A program made the translations under genes and the position numbers. The notes below the pieces were generated by a model. The model had not been told where the DNA came from and made no database searches. It saw nothing but the letters and a program-made list of their open reading frames with translations. From Halobacteriales archaeon YIM A00013 (GTDB lineage Archaea; Halobacteriota; Halobacteria; Halobacteriales; Haloarculaceae): a DNA stretch of 64,000 bases. The DNA is taken from assembly GCA_025041195.1 (NCBI GenBank), contig JAKCFM010000001.1, positions 1,488,001 through 1,552,000 on the forward strand, written 5' to 3'. Below, piece after piece: positions 37,341 through 46,983 of the stretch (position 1 is its first letter; each line of letters starts with the position of its first letter).

Positions 37341-37688
37341 ATGAGCGTTACCGCCGATGAGGACGACCTATCGGACGACGAACGCGCAGGCCTCGCGCTT
37401 ATTCGTGAGACCGGCGGCGTTCACCAGAGCGATTTCTGGAAGGAGCTCGATGTCTCCTCACGTACCGGCAGCCGGATCGTCGAGTCGCTGGCTGAAAAGG
37501 AGCTAATCCAGCGCGAAGAAGCCGTCTACAACGGCCACAATACGTATTATCTCACCCCGGCAACGAAAGATCTCGATTTTTCGCTGTTGATGGCCGGCGA
37601 CATGCTCTCGCCGTTTGTCGCCGATGAGGAGGTTGAATCCAACAGCGACGCGTTTTCGCAGTGGATCATGACGCTTGCGTATCAGTGA
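37341..37688 (+). CDS. Winged-helix transcriptional regulator (MarR/Lrp-like)
   Basis: 115 residues. DERAGLALIRETGGVHQSDF then WKELDVSSRTGSRIVESLAE forms a winged helix, followed by AVYNGHNTYYLTPATKDL as the wing. The C terminus (SLLMAGDMLSPFVADEEVES) may dimerise. Small haloarchaeal regulators of this form flank redox genes; it lies 45 bp before the SCO/TlpA/CcdA cluster and could control it, which is an inference from position only. Confidence 0.75.
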   Translation: MSVTADEDDLSDDERAGLALIRETGGVHQSDFWKELDVSSRTGSRIVESLAEKELIQREEAVYNGHNTYYLTPATKDLDFSLLMAGDMLSPFVADEEVESNSDAFSQWIMTLAYQ

Positions 37689-37733
37689 GCGACAAACCAA
37701 ACGATCCATAGGACTCTGGTTCTCAGTTTCTGT

Positions 37734-38450
37734 ATGCAACGTCGCACGGTCCTCAGATCGATGGCCGCGGTATCGGGAGGGCTCGCAATGGCTGGCTGTC
37801 TCGGTGATACGCTCGAATCGACGGGCAATGGCGGGGATAGCACGCCAACTGAGACGCCAGTTCACTCCGAAAACGTCACACTCGCACACCCTTCGGACTA
37901 TCCGACGTCATACTCACCGAAGTTTCTGAGCTGGGACGACCAGCTCCCAGACGCTACCGTCACCGCGCCGCTTGAAGACCGATCGGTTGCGCTCCGTGAC
38001 CTCAACGTGCCTGCCGTGTTCACGTTCTTTTTCAGTCACTGCCAAACGGTCTGTCCAGTGCTGGTTTCCTCGCTCCGAGAGATTCAGACGCACGCGAGCA
38101 ACAACGGCTACGATGATCAGATCGCGCTCGTGCCGATCACGTTCGACCCCGAACGCGACACCGCAGAGCGGCTCAGGACGTACGCTGAGGAGATGAACGT
38201 CGACGCTGACGCGGAAAACTGGCAGTTCTTGCGGCCTGACTCCGTCGAAAAAGCCAACTCGGTCATCCAGGATGAATTCGGTGTGGAATTCAAAAAGCAG
38301 CCTCAGGAAGAAGGCGATGGCTACATGTTCGATCACCGATCGCTGATCGTGTTGACGAACGCCGAGGGCTACGTTGAGCGGGCGTATCGCGGGAGCGAAC
38401 CGCAAACTGAACAGATCATCGAGGATCTCGAAACCGTCCGCACCCAATGA
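37734..38450 (+). CDS. SCO1/SenC-family copper/thiol lipoprotein
   Basis: 238 residues. The N terminus MQRRTVLRSMAAVSGGLAMA, then GCLGD, is a twin-arginine lipoprotein signal (RR plus lipobox MAGC). The SCO domain carries FTFFFSHCQTVCPVLVSSLR, the CxxxC copper-binding pair, and a distal His in GYMFDHRSLIVLT. It probably delivers copper or reducing equivalents to the CuA site of a terminal oxidase. It overlaps the following thioredoxin gene by 4 bp (ATGA). Confidence 0.9.
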   Translation: MQRRTVLRSMAAVSGGLAMAGCLGDTLESTGNGGDSTPTETPVHSENVTLAHPSDYPTSYSPKFLSWDDQLPDATVTAPLEDRSVALRDLNVPAVFTFFFSHCQTVCPVLVSSLREIQTHASNNGYDDQIALVPITFDPERDTAERLRTYAEEMNVDADAENWQFLRPDSVEKANSVIQDEFGVEFKKQPQEEGDGYMFDHRSLIVLTNAEGYVERAYRGSEPQTEQIIEDLETVRTQ

Positions 38451-38974
38451 AGTCGCTCAGCCGACGAGGCGTGCTCACCGGTCTGGCGGGGATCTCGCTG
38501 ACGGGCATCAGTGCGTGGGTTGCCCTCGATCAATCGAGTTCGTCAGATGGCCCGTTTCCGGTGTCCGTTGAGACGTTTCGGGCACAGGGCTCGGAAGCCG
38601 GGACGATAGAGCTACCAGTTCCAAACACGGTGACGGTGCTCGATCTGTTTGCAACGTGGTGTTCGCCCTGTATCAAGCAGCTCCCAACGCTACAGTCGCT
38701 CAATGAGGAGTACGAGGACGTCGCGGTCGTTTCGGTGACGAACGAACGAACCGGAGAGACGCTGACCGTCGATGACATTCGGGAGTGGTGGGCCGACCAC
38801 GGCGGCAACTGGACGGTGGGGCACGATCCCGACAGCACGCTGATGGCCGCACTGAATGCGGGAGGGCTGCCGTATCTCGTCGTGTTCGACGCCAGCGGCA
38901 CGCCTGTCTTTCAAGACAGTGGCGTCGTGAGTGAAGCCCGCCTCCGCTCGGCAATTGCTGAGGCCAAATCGTGA
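38447..38974 (+). CDS. TlpA-like thioredoxin-fold protein, exported
   Basis: 175 residues. A twin-arginine signal (MKSLSRRGVLTGLAGISLTG) leads into a thioredoxin-like domain with active site LFATWCSPCIKQLPTLQSLN (CxxC) and a cis-proline region LPYLVVFDASG. It overlaps both neighbours by 4 bp, so it is cotranslated with SCO and CcdA. It would act as extracytoplasmic thiol reductase or copper-site assembly factor. Confidence 0.9.
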   Translation: MKSLSRRGVLTGLAGISLTGISAWVALDQSSSSDGPFPVSVETFRAQGSEAGTIELPVPNTVTVLDLFATWCSPCIKQLPTLQSLNEEYEDVAVVSVTNERTGETLTVDDIREWWADHGGNWTVGHDPDSTLMAALNAGGLPYLVVFDASGTPVFQDSGVVSEARLRSAIAEAKS

Positions 38975-39627
38975 GCACAATCCCGTTGAGTGGCGCGCTT
39001 GCATTCGTCATCACCGGCGGGATCACGACGTTTTTCGCACCGTGTGCGTTTCCGCTCCTCGGTGGGTACGTTGGCCATCTGTTTCAGAACGATCGATATG
39101 ATCACGCCCTCATTCCCGCGATCATCGCGGCCGGTGGCACGCTGTCTGTGCTCATCACGATCGGCGCCAGCGGAATGATCATCGGCCACGAACTACTTTC
39201 TGAGCTCAAGTGGTTCGAACCGATCGTTGGGGTGGGGCTGATCGTGGTTGGCGTGCTCCAACTCACCGATCGGGGGCCAGCACTCCGAATCCAACTGCCG
39301 CCCCGGACCGAATCCCTCAGCGGATTTGCCCTCTTCGGCGTCGGGTATGGCGCAGCCGCCGCGGGCTGTGTCCTCCCGATACTCGTTGGCGTGATCGGAC
39401 AGGCACTGGCGTTCGATCGGGCGACTGGACTGCTCCTCATTACAGCGTACGCCGGTGCAGTCGCCATTCCGTTGCTCGGCGTGACGATGCTCGTCGGCAC
39501 TGGCATCGACATCTGGAAGCAAGCTGGGCGCTACACTGGACGGCTCCAGGAGCTCGCCGCCATCTTGATGATTCTCGCCGGAATTGGACAGCTGGCCGTT
39601 TCACTCTGGGTTTTTAACGTTTTCTGA
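38971..39627 (+). CDS. CcdA-like membrane thiol-disulfide transporter
   Basis: 218 residues from a GTG overlapping the thioredoxin stop. About six membrane helices with the two conserved Cys: FFAPCAFPLLGGYVGHL in the first helix and AAAAGCVLPILVGVI in the fourth. CcdA passes electrons from cytosolic thioredoxin to exported thiol proteins, here probably TlpA and SCO. Last gene of the three-gene cluster. Confidence 0.9.
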   Translation: MSTIPLSGALAFVITGGITTFFAPCAFPLLGGYVGHLFQNDRYDHALIPAIIAAGGTLSVLITIGASGMIIGHELLSELKWFEPIVGVGLIVVGVLQLTDRGPALRIQLPPRTESLSGFALFGVGYGAAAAGCVLPILVGVIGQALAFDRATGLLLITAYAGAVAIPLLGVTMLVGTGIDIWKQAGRYTGRLQELAAILMILAGIGQLAVSLWVFNVF

Positions 39628-40109
39628 GTGGATGAAGTGGAGGAAGGCCCGATCAGAACGCAGCCATCATGTCACACGCTCCAATCGCGTCCGAATCGGG
39701 TGCGATGTCCCAGATCGATCTGAATCGCCGGACCGGGGGTGAGAGTGGCCAACGCGTCAGCGGGGGTACCGGTCGGTCCGTACGCCAGAGCCCTCCTTCG
39801 GTGGCCCCGTGTGGGAGAGGCCCGCCGAACGAGTGAACTGGGACATCGACAGTTGTACAGAGTTACCCCATACTGATCAGTTCTATCACAGAACAGACAG
39901 AGCAACCGTCGGTACTCAGACCAGCTACACCACAGACACTATCAATACTATGTATACTATTGGTCGATCTCCAAAAATTCCACACAATCCACTAGGAATA
40001 TCCTGCTTTCTACTTCGGACATGCACTCAATAATGGGAAAGAAAGGTGTCGTCTACAACTGAAAGGTCGCCCGTTGTTCTGTAGTCACACCGCGTGAGTA
40101 CAGTTCGAC
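39628..40109. other. Intergenic stretch with a G/C-rich, pairing-prone segment
   Basis: About 480 bp without a recognisable gene. Near 39732-39785 an inverted repeat cggaccg...cggtccg encloses about 40 nt, and the flanks are G/C-rich up to 39835, then strongly A/T-rich (39940-40035). A reading frame from 39669 exists but its Gly/Ser/Arg-rich product looks non-protein. A small RNA is possible; I could not identify one. Confidence 0.35.
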
Positions 40110-40850
40110 TCACAGCTTGTGGCGAAAGGCATGCAGTGCGTTCTTGCCGGTATCGGTCAGCTCAACCTGCTTTTGCCGGCCAACCGTGTTGACATCGATG
40201 TAGCCGTTTTCCGTCAGTGGATCGATGATGTTGGCGTTGAGCAGGGCAAACTTCGCCTTGTCATTGGCGGGCTGGTTTTCGGCAATGAACGACAGCTCCT
40301 CCGTTTGTGCATACTCGATGATATCTTTTTTCTTGGGCGTGTAGATTTCGGTTGATTCACACTCAAGGAAGTCCATTGCAGCCACCTGATCGGTCGTTGG
40401 CGATTCGATCGGATACGTTGGCAACACCTCGTCGTCCGCGTAGCCGTAGCTCTGGCGCTCGGCGCGGTCGGCATGGGCATATCCCTCAGGGTGAACGTAG
40501 TACGCAGTTGCTTCGGTTGCCATACACGCGATCGTTGCGCCAACAGCCGACAGTTTTGACCCACTCGAAACGTTCACCCGAACGATATCATCAGCATGAT
40601 CTGAGATGACGGTCGTCACCGCACCAAGAACATCATAAATGTCGATCAGATCTACCGTCCGAGACCGCACTTCAACGCTTTCAGTCGAGAGTTCGGCCTT
40701 GAGTTCGTCGTGATACGACGGCTTATTAGATTGTGGCTCATCATGTTCTAATAAATAAATTATATCAATGTCGTACCGACGCGCCGGGCCGATGATTCGG
40801 TCGAACTCGAATCCAAGCGGCGCAATGTGTACCTCATCAATAGTATCCAT
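40110..40850 (-). CDS. CARF-like HTH regulator (HFX_2341/DUF6293 family)
   Basis: 246 residues from the ATG at 40850 (MDTIDEVHIAPLGFEFDRII). The N-terminal half has a Rossmann-like order ending in VNVSSGSKLSAVGATIACMA, the Gly/Ser/Lys loop pattern seen in CARF ligand domains. A linker leads to a winged helix at about residues 160-240 (DIIEYAQTEELSFIAE and NGYIDVNTVGRQKQVELTDT). CARF-HTH proteins such as Csa3 sense cyclic oligoadenylate; assigning this ligand here is inference. It is 8 kb from the type III-A operon. Confidence 0.8.
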   Translation of the reverse strand: MDTIDEVHIAPLGFEFDRIIGPARRYDIDIIYLLEHDEPQSNKPSYHDELKAELSTESVEVRSRTVDLIDIYDVLGAVTTVISDHADDIVRVNVSSGSKLSAVGATIACMATEATAYYVHPEGYAHADRAERQSYGYADDEVLPTYPIESPTTDQVAAMDFLECESTEIYTPKKKDIIEYAQTEELSFIAENQPANDKAKFALLNANIIDPLTENGYIDVNTVGRQKQVELTDTGKNALHAFRHKL

Positions 40851-40969
40851 GATGTGAGCAAATCTACACGTGATATTAAATCCACTCACTTGCTCACCGC
40901 ACAACTACTGGACGTAGTCCAGTTACTCTCCTCGGTGTGGATCTGTAGCGTTGGCCAGACCGTTCGTAC

Positions 40970-41674
40970 TCAGGGCATCGACCGGAGGCGTTTGAGGACC
41001 ATATCGAGCGGAGCATCTGAGACCCCAAGCGAGTAGCCATCGATTGCCGCGAGTGCGGATGCGTGTTCCCAGAGGTCGTCTTCTTCAATACCGTGAAGCA
41101 CAACCGCAGATGGAGTCGGTGTGACGACCCGTTGGGCGACAAGCGGCGATTCGCCCCGTGTGACGTTGGTAAAGACGAGTGCCCGGTTTGTCGACTGACC
41201 GTACAGTCGGTAGAAATCCTCGCTTGAGAGCCGGGTGATCACTTCAATCGAGTCGATGACCGTGTGGCCAGCAATGGTTGACTGACTCCCGGAGACGACC
41301 TCAGTGGCGTCGATCGCGTCGTAGAAGTCGCCAATCGAGGCCGGTGTTGAGTATTCCTGGAGGTCATGAACCACATCGTTATCGAAGCCGGCCGAGAGAA
41401 TTCGCGTGTATCGACGGATCTGTTCGCCACCACGATCGTCATCGACGTCAAGCAGCGCTTCGATGATGCGTCGAACCACCGAAATACCAGGACTCTGCCG
41501 GCGTCCGCTTTCATAGTCGGAAACGACAGACGGAGAGACCTCTAGCTGTGCGGCCAGCGACGTCTGCGAAATGTCGAAATCGTCACGCCACTTTCGTAAC
41601 GTTGTCCCAGGATCATCGCTCAGTACCACCTCCCCAGCAATGCGTCGGGCCAACTGCTCGCGTTTGTCGGACAT
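40970..41674 (-). CDS. XRE-family helix-turn-helix regulator with large C-terminal domain
   Basis: 234 residues. A lambda-repressor-like HTH occupies about residues 22-65 (KWRDDFDISQTSLAAQLEVS, then PSVVSDYESGRRQSPGISVV). The C-terminal domain (TEVVSGSQSTIAGHTVIDSI onward) is of the archaeal MJ0621/Ta-type conserved kind, with no known ligand. It diverges from radB with 87 bp between; shared regulation is possible. No metal motif seen. Confidence 0.82.
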   Translation of the reverse strand: MSDKREQLARRIAGEVVLSDDPGTTLRKWRDDFDISQTSLAAQLEVSPSVVSDYESGRRQSPGISVVRRIIEALLDVDDDRGGEQIRRYTRILSAGFDNDVVHDLQEYSTPASIGDFYDAIDATEVVSGSQSTIAGHTVIDSIEVITRLSSEDFYRLYGQSTNRALVFTNVTRGESPLVAQRVVTPTPSAVVLHGIEEDDLWEHASALAAIDGYSLGVSDAPLDMVLKRLRSMP

Positions 41675-41761
41675 GGCGAATTGCAGCCATGGAAACGCAA
41701 AAACACATCGACACTCACCGACGATCGTGGCCGTTTTTAGCCAGCCACCAGTACCACACGT

Positions 41762-42457
41762 GTGAGTGGGCCGATTACGACTGGCTGTCAGTCCGTCGAT
41801 TCGTTACTCGGCGGCGGATTCAGCCGAAAAACTGTGACGCAGCTGTACGGCCCACCCGCGGCCGGCAAGACAAATATCGCGCTTTCGGCCGCAGTGGCGA
41901 CCGCAGCCACTGGCGGTAGAGCACTGTATATCGACACTGAGGGGCTTTCTATCGATCGATTCGAGCAACTACTTCGGGGACACACGACCGATGCAGAGAC
42001 GGTTGAGCGCCTGTCAACACGGATTTCAATTAGCGACGTGCTCACGTTCGCTGAGCAAAAAGAAGCCGTCAAGGACGCCAAAGAGCAAGCAGAAACGCTC
42101 GATCTCATCGTCCTGGACAGCGCAACCGGTCTCTATCGACTCGAACGGAGCGAAAACGACAGTGCGAGCACGTTGCGAGCAATCGGCCGGCAGGTAACGC
42201 ATCTGCTCGGGCTAGCCCGCCAGCACGAACTGGCCGTCTGCATCACCAATCAGGTGTTTGCTGATCCCGACTCCGATACGACACGGCCGCTGGGTGGGAA
42301 CACGCTGATGCACTGGTCGGGTGCCGTACTCAAGCTAGAGCGGTTTCGCGGCGGAAATCGACGGGCGACGCTCGAAAAGCACCGCTCAAAGCCCGCCGGT
42401 GAGAACTGCACCTTCCAGATCACTACCACCGGACTCGAATCAGGATCAACCATCTGA
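41762..42457 (+). CDS. radB: DNA repair and recombination protein RadB
   Basis: 231 residues from a GTG at 41762. A TATA-like tttttag at 41734-41740 is about 25 bp upstream, suggesting a leaderless mRNA and supporting this start. RecA/RadA fold without the N-terminal DNA-binding domain: Walker A LYGPPAAGKTNIALSAAVAT, Walker B LDLIVLDSATGLYRLERSEN, then CITNQVFADP. RadB is a RadA paralog that assists recombination. The next gene on the same strand may belong to the same function. Confidence 0.93.
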   Translation: MSGPITTGCQSVDSLLGGGFSRKTVTQLYGPPAAGKTNIALSAAVATAATGGRALYIDTEGLSIDRFEQLLRGHTTDAETVERLSTRISISDVLTFAEQKEAVKDAKEQAETLDLIVLDSATGLYRLERSENDSASTLRAIGRQVTHLLGLARQHELAVCITNQVFADPDSDTTRPLGGNTLMHWSGAVLKLERFRGGNRRATLEKHRSKPAGENCTFQITTTGLESGSTI

Positions 42458-42498
42458 GCGCCAACACCCCTTTTGTGTCCAACCGCGTAGGTTTCACC

Positions 42499-43224
42499 GT
42501 GATAGTCGTCGCCACTGAAGATTTCGAGCTCTACCACGGGGTGGTCAACGAGCTGCGCGAGCGCGGCGTCGAATTCACGACGCAGGAGCCAGCCACATCG
42601 CTTGATCGGGCCACCAACGTGGTGATCACCGGAACTGACGACGCGTGGCCGGACGATATTGGCGTCGAACTCGTTCGTGGACGATCGGATCGGCCCAGGC
42701 AGGTAGTTGAGCGCGCACTCGTCGCACTCCGTGGCGGGGGACGGACGATCATCGGCATCGATCCGGGTGATCGTCCGGGCATCGCCGTCTGTTCCGGGAC
42801 GATGATCGTTGAAGCGTTTCACGTCCCACTGGCACAGGCCGCCACTGCGATTGAAACCACACTGGACGAGGCGATCGATCCACTCGTTCGGATTGGTGAT
42901 GGGGCTCGGCTGAAGGGTGCGCGCATCATCGACGACCTACCCGACGTGCCCGTTGAGCTCGTCGATGAGACCGGAACGACGCCAGCCCTCGGAAGTGGTG
43001 CCCGCGGCATGGGCGACGTGCTGGCGGCCGCAAACATTGCCAGGATCGAGGGCAAGCCGATAGAAGAGCGGGAAATCGAGCCGACGGCGGGCGAGATCGC
43101 GGCGATCAAGCGACGATCGCGAGAGCAGAGTGGTGGCGATCGGACGATCGATGAGGTGCTCGCCCGTGCGGTTGCGCGCGGTGAGCTCACGATTGCGGAG
43201 GCACTTGAGCGCCACCGCGAGTGA
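42499..43224 (+). CDS. RNase H-fold-like protein downstream of radB
   Basis: 241 residues if begun at the GTG at 42499 (MIVVATEDFELYHGVVNELR); a GTG at 42475 adds eight residues. Residues about 81-97 read GRTIIGIDPGDRPGIAV, resembling the first motif of RuvC/YqgF-type nucleases (D-x-G-x-x-x-G) with Asp at about 88. The C terminus is basic-acidic helical (IKRRSREQSGGDRTIDEVLA). I know of no characterised member. Its place 42 bp after radB suggests a link to DNA repair; activity is untested. Confidence 0.6.
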   Translation: MIVVATEDFELYHGVVNELRERGVEFTTQEPATSLDRATNVVITGTDDAWPDDIGVELVRGRSDRPRQVVERALVALRGGGRTIIGIDPGDRPGIAVCSGTMIVEAFHVPLAQAATAIETTLDEAIDPLVRIGDGARLKGARIIDDLPDVPVELVDETGTTPALGSGARGMGDVLAAANIARIEGKPIEEREIEPTAGEIAAIKRRSREQSGGDRTIDEVLARAVARGELTIAEALERHRE

Positions 43225-44586
43225 TCAGTCGCGGTCTGTTTCGATCTGGCGTTCGGCACGCTCAAGTATCGTTCGTACCGCCAGGCCGGTGTCTGCTGCA
43301 ACGGCCGCGGCGTCGTCGTACTCTGCGCTCAGATCGTACACCGTTCCGTCCTCGTCGGCACCGATTTTCACAGGGACATCGTACTCCGTTCCGTCGACGC
43401 TGAGTGTTGCCGTTTCGAACGAGCGATTGGCAACGAACCGGTGGGTGACGCTACTCTCTCTGATGCCGAGCGTGCCGGTTTCTGCAGCGAGGCGTCTGGC
43501 GACACGAGCAGCGTCATCTGGCTTCGTGAGCACCCGGACGACGTGTCCTGGTCTGGATTTTTTCATCGTCGCGGGGAGGATCGTCACATCGCGTGCCCCT
43601 GCGTCTTTGAGCGTTTTAGAGAGCCCACCGAGCACCTCCGGTGAGATATCATCGACGTTCGTTTCGAGCTGTCGTATCGAATCGCGTCCCAGCTGGCCGG
43701 CCGTCGTGCCAAGCGTTCCACGCAGCACGTTCGGGTGGTCGGGAACGTCGTAGCCGCCGGCGCCGTAGCCGACCGCAGAGACATCGAGCGATGGGAACGT
43801 TTGTATGCCAGTTGCGATTTCAGCGAGGATCGCTGCCCCAGTCGGTGTGAGTAGTTCGTACTCAACGGGGCCGCCTTGTAGTTGCCAGTCGGCCTCGGTG
43901 GCAATGTTCACCACTGCCGGTGCAGGTACTGGATAGGTGCCGTGACTCATCGTTACAGACCCCGACCCCGCTGCGACCGGCGTTGTCAGAACCTGCTCAA
44001 CCGATAGCTCGGACAACAGCAGACAGACGCCAACAACGTCAGCGATCGCATCGTCCGCGCCCACCTCGTGAAAATGCGTTTCAGTAAGCTCGGTTCCATG
44101 AACCGCAGCTTCTGCCACACCCAGCCGGCGGAAAATTGCCGTCGCTTGCTCGGTGACGGAGGAGGCAAGATCCATCGACTCCACCAGCTCGATTACCGCC
44201 GGATACGTCCGAAGTGGGCCGCTCCCCTCTGCGTGATCGTGTGCGTGAGTGTGATCCTCGTGGGTGTGACCATGATCGTGCTGATCTACATCATCACCGT
44301 GGTGGTGATGATCCTCACTGTGGTTGTGATGGCAGTGATCATCCTCACCGTGGTGATGGTGCTCCGCATCGATTGCATCCGATGATTCGCCATCCCCTCC
44401 ATCCCTGAGCACCCGCACGCGTGTGGCCTCAATCCCGTTTTTCGTCGTCGTTTCGGTCGCGTACGTGACACCGAGCGACGATTCGACGGGCGTCAGCACC
44501 GACCGATCCGCGCCAAGATCAAGCAACACGCCAAGTAACATATCGCCACTTGCACCCATCCGGCCATCGAACGCTAATGTCTGCAT
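43225..44586 (-). CDS. larC: LarC-like nickel-pincer-cofactor protein with His-rich insert
   Basis: 453 residues. It starts MQTLAFDGRMGASGDMLLGV, the LarC N terminus, and keeps ETHFHEVGADDAIADVVGVC in the middle and QLETNVDDISPEVLGGLSKT in the C-terminal half. Residues about 75-120 hold 20 histidines among Asp/Glu (EHHHHGEDDHCHHNHSEDHH onward), a likely metal-storing or chaperone loop. LarC inserts nickel into the lactate racemase cofactor; larA and larB are not in this window. It converges with the radB neighbour's 3' end. Confidence 0.9.
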   Translation of the reverse strand: MQTLAFDGRMGASGDMLLGVLLDLGADRSVLTPVESSLGVTYATETTTKNGIEATRVRVLRDGGDGESSDAIDAEHHHHGEDDHCHHNHSEDHHHHGDDVDQHDHGHTHEDHTHAHDHAEGSGPLRTYPAVIELVESMDLASSVTEQATAIFRRLGVAEAAVHGTELTETHFHEVGADDAIADVVGVCLLLSELSVEQVLTTPVAAGSGSVTMSHGTYPVPAPAVVNIATEADWQLQGGPVEYELLTPTGAAILAEIATGIQTFPSLDVSAVGYGAGGYDVPDHPNVLRGTLGTTAGQLGRDSIRQLETNVDDISPEVLGGLSKTLKDAGARDVTILPATMKKSRPGHVVRVLTKPDDAARVARRLAAETGTLGIRESSVTHRFVANRSFETATLSVDGTEYDVPVKIGADEDGTVYDLSAEYDDAAAVAADTGLAVRTILERAERQIETDRD

Positions 44587-44763
44587 ATCGGTCGATCGGG
44601 TGCGGCCAGGATAAGCAATCTGCCTCGGAGTGATCGACTGACAGTAGCGCTGTGGTATGTGTGTTCATGATGCTCGAACGTGATATCAAAACAATACGTG
44701 TCCGAATAGCGAGCAAAAGGGCTATCACTCAGGGGGGCCGATTTCTACTAACCGCGTAGTACC

Positions 44764-46983
44764 ATGAATGAAGTCCAACTGGAGGTGGCAAAGGCGTACC
44801 CGAACGATTCGGGGCGTGGGATCGCTCGTCTCGACCCGGACACCCTGCTTCATCTGAAGTTGAGTCCGGGCGATATCATCGAAATAGAGGGAAGCGAAAC
44901 GACCGCCGCCAAAGTGTGGCGAGCAGACCGACAGGATTGGAACACTGATACCGTCCGCATCGACGGATTCACGCGTCAAAATGCCGATGTCGGAATCGGC
45001 GAACGGGTGAAAATCCGCAAGGCGGATGCGAAAAAGGCAGAACAGCTCGTGCTCGCCCCGCCGGAAGAGGCTAGCGTGCAGTTCGGAAGCGACGCTGCGG
45101 GGATGGTCAAACGCCAGATCATGAAACGGCCCGTTGCCCAGCGCGACATCGTTCCGGTGATGTCGAGCACGAACCATCCATTCATGCGATCACCGGGGCA
45201 GGCGATTCCGCTGATCGCCGTCGAAACGGAGCCCGACGGGGTGGTGCTCATCACCGAAGATACTGACGTTGAGCTGCGAGAGGAGCCGATCTCTGGGTTC
45301 GAGAGCCGCGGTGCCGGAATCACCTACGAGGACATTGGTGGGCTCCAAAGCGAGATCCAGCGCGTTCGGGAAATGGTCGAGCTCCCGATGAAACACCCCC
45401 AGATTTTCAAAAAGCTCGGCATCGAGCCGCCACAGGGGGTGTTGCTCCACGGTCCGCCCGGTACCGGCAAGACCCTGCTCGCCAAGGCCGTTGCCAACGA
45501 GACCAGCGCGAGTTTCTTCTCCATTGCTGGCCCCGAAATCATCTCGAAATACTACGGCGAATCCGAACAGCAGCTCCGCGAGATCTTCGAAGACGCGAGC
45601 GAAGAATCCCCAGCGATCATCTTCATCGACGAGTTGGATTCGATCGCGCCCAAACGCGAGGACGTAACCGGCGAAGTCGAGCGGCGGGTGGTTGCACAGC
45701 TGCTCACCATGATGGACGGGCTCGAATCCCGTGGGCAGGTGATCGTCATCGGTGCGACCAACCGGGTGGACAGCGTCGATCCCGCGCTTCGTCGGCCGGG
45801 ACGGTTCGACCGTGAGATCGAGATTGGCGTCCCGGACGAATCGGGTCGCGAAGAGATCTTACAGATCCACACGCGTGGCATGCCGCTCTCGGATGACGTG
45901 AATCTCGGCACGCTCGCCGATGAGACACATGGATTCGTCGGTGCCGACATCGAGTCGCTCACGAAAGAGGCGGCAATGAAGGCGTTGCGCCGCTACCTCC
46001 CCGAGATCGATCTGGACGAGGAGGACATCCCACCCAGCCTGATCGATCGAATGATCATCAAACGCGGTGACTTCCAGGGTGCGCTCAACGAGGTCGATCC
46101 CTCGGCCATGCGCGAGGTGCTCGTCGAGCTCCCCAAGGTGAACTGGGACGATGTCGGTGGCCTCAGTGATCCGAAGGGCCAGGTTCAGGAGTCGATCGAG
46201 TGGCCCATGAACAGCCCCGAACGGTTCGAGCGCCTGGGCATTACGCCACCGTCGGGCGTGTTGCTCTATGGCCCACCGGGCACTGGCAAGACGCTGATGG
46301 CAAAGGCCGTCGCCAACGAGACGAACGCCAACTTCATCAGCGTTCGCGGGCCCCAGCTCCTCTCGAAATGGGTCGGTGAGTCCGAAAAGGCGATCCGCCA
46401 GACGTTCCGGAAAGCGCGGCAGGTCGCGCCGACCGTGATATTCTTCGATGAGCTCGACAGCCTCGCGCCAAATCGTGGTGGGGATGTGGGCACGAACGTC
46501 TCCGAGCGCGTCGTCAACCAGCTGTTGACCGAGCTTGATGGCCTCGAAGAGATGGAAGAGGTGATGGTCATCGGTGCGACCAACCGCCCGGACATGATCG
46601 ACCCAGCGCTGATTCGGTCCGGTCGATTCGATCGGTTGGTCTACATCGGCGAGCCAGAGCTCGACGGTCGCAAGCAGATCTTCGAGATCCACACGGAGAA
46701 AACGCCGCTCGCACCCGATGTGAGTCTGCGAGAACTCGCAGAGCTCACCAGCGGCTACGTCGGCAGTGATATCGAGAGCATCTGTCGTGAGTCGGCAATC
46801 GAGGCGCTGCGCGACGATGAAAAGGCCGACGAGGTCGAGATGCGCCACTTCCGCAAGGCGATGGAGGCGGTCCGTCCGACGATCACCGACGACATTCGTG
46901 GGTACTACGAACAGATCGAGGATCGGTTCCGCGGCGGCCAGGACATGCTCGAACAGCAGTCCGAACGGATTGGCTTCCAGTAA
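44764..46983 (+). CDS. cdc48: Cdc48/VAT-type AAA+ ATPase
   Basis: 739 residues. The N-domain ([20 protein letters not shown] to about residue 190) is followed by two AAA modules. D1 has Walker [18 protein letters not shown] (about 228-244) and Walker [18 protein letters not shown]2 has [17 protein letters not shown] (about 501-517), [16 protein letters not shown] and the arginine-finger region [11 protein letters not shown]. It unfolds or extracts substrates for the proteasome and other machines. Single gene, well separated from its neighbours. Confidence 0.97.
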   Translation: MNEVQLEVAKAYPNDSGRGIARLDPDTLLHLKLSPGDIIEIEGSETTAAKVWRADRQDWNTDTVRIDGFTRQNADVGIGERVKIRKADAKKAEQLVLAPPEEASVQFGSDAAGMVKRQIMKRPVAQRDIVPVMSSTNHPFMRSPGQAIPLIAVETEPDGVVLITEDTDVELREEPISGFESRGAGITYEDIGGLQSEIQRVREMVELPMKHPQIFKKLGIEPPQGVLLHGPPGTGKTLLAKAVANETSASFFSIAGPEIISKYYGESEQQLREIFEDASEESPAIIFIDELDSIAPKREDVTGEVERRVVAQLLTMMDGLESRGQVIVIGATNRVDSVDPALRRPGRFDREIEIGVPDESGREEILQIHTRGMPLSDDVNLGTLADETHGFVGADIESLTKEAAMKALRRYLPEIDLDEEDIPPSLIDRMIIKRGDFQGALNEVDPSAMREVLVELPKVNWDDVGGLSDPKGQVQESIEWPMNSPERFERLGITPPSGVLLYGPPGTGKTLMAKAVANETNANFISVRGPQLLSKWVGESEKAIRQTFRKARQVAPTVIFFDELDSLAPNRGGDVGTNVSERVVNQLLTELDGLEEMEEVMVIGATNRPDMIDPALIRSGRFDRLVYIGEPELDGRKQIFEIHTEKTPLAPDVSLRELAELTSGYVGSDIESICRESAIEALRDDEKADEVEMRHFRKAMEAVRPTITDDIRGYYEQIEDRFRGGQDMLEQQSERIGFQ

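Noticed and set aside
39669-39836. Gly/Ser/Arg-rich 55-codon frame
   Set aside because: Composition reflects G/C-rich, pairing-prone DNA; I could not decide between a small RNA and nothing, so I described only the region.
39628-40109. SRP RNA or RNase P RNA
   Set aside because: The conserved core motifs of those RNAs are not visible despite the strong pairing near 39740-39785.
45859-46848. 330-codon reading frame antisense to cdc48
   Set aside because: It lies wholly opposite a highly conserved AAA ATPase gene and shows no family similarity; long antisense frames are common in G/C-rich haloarchaeal genes.
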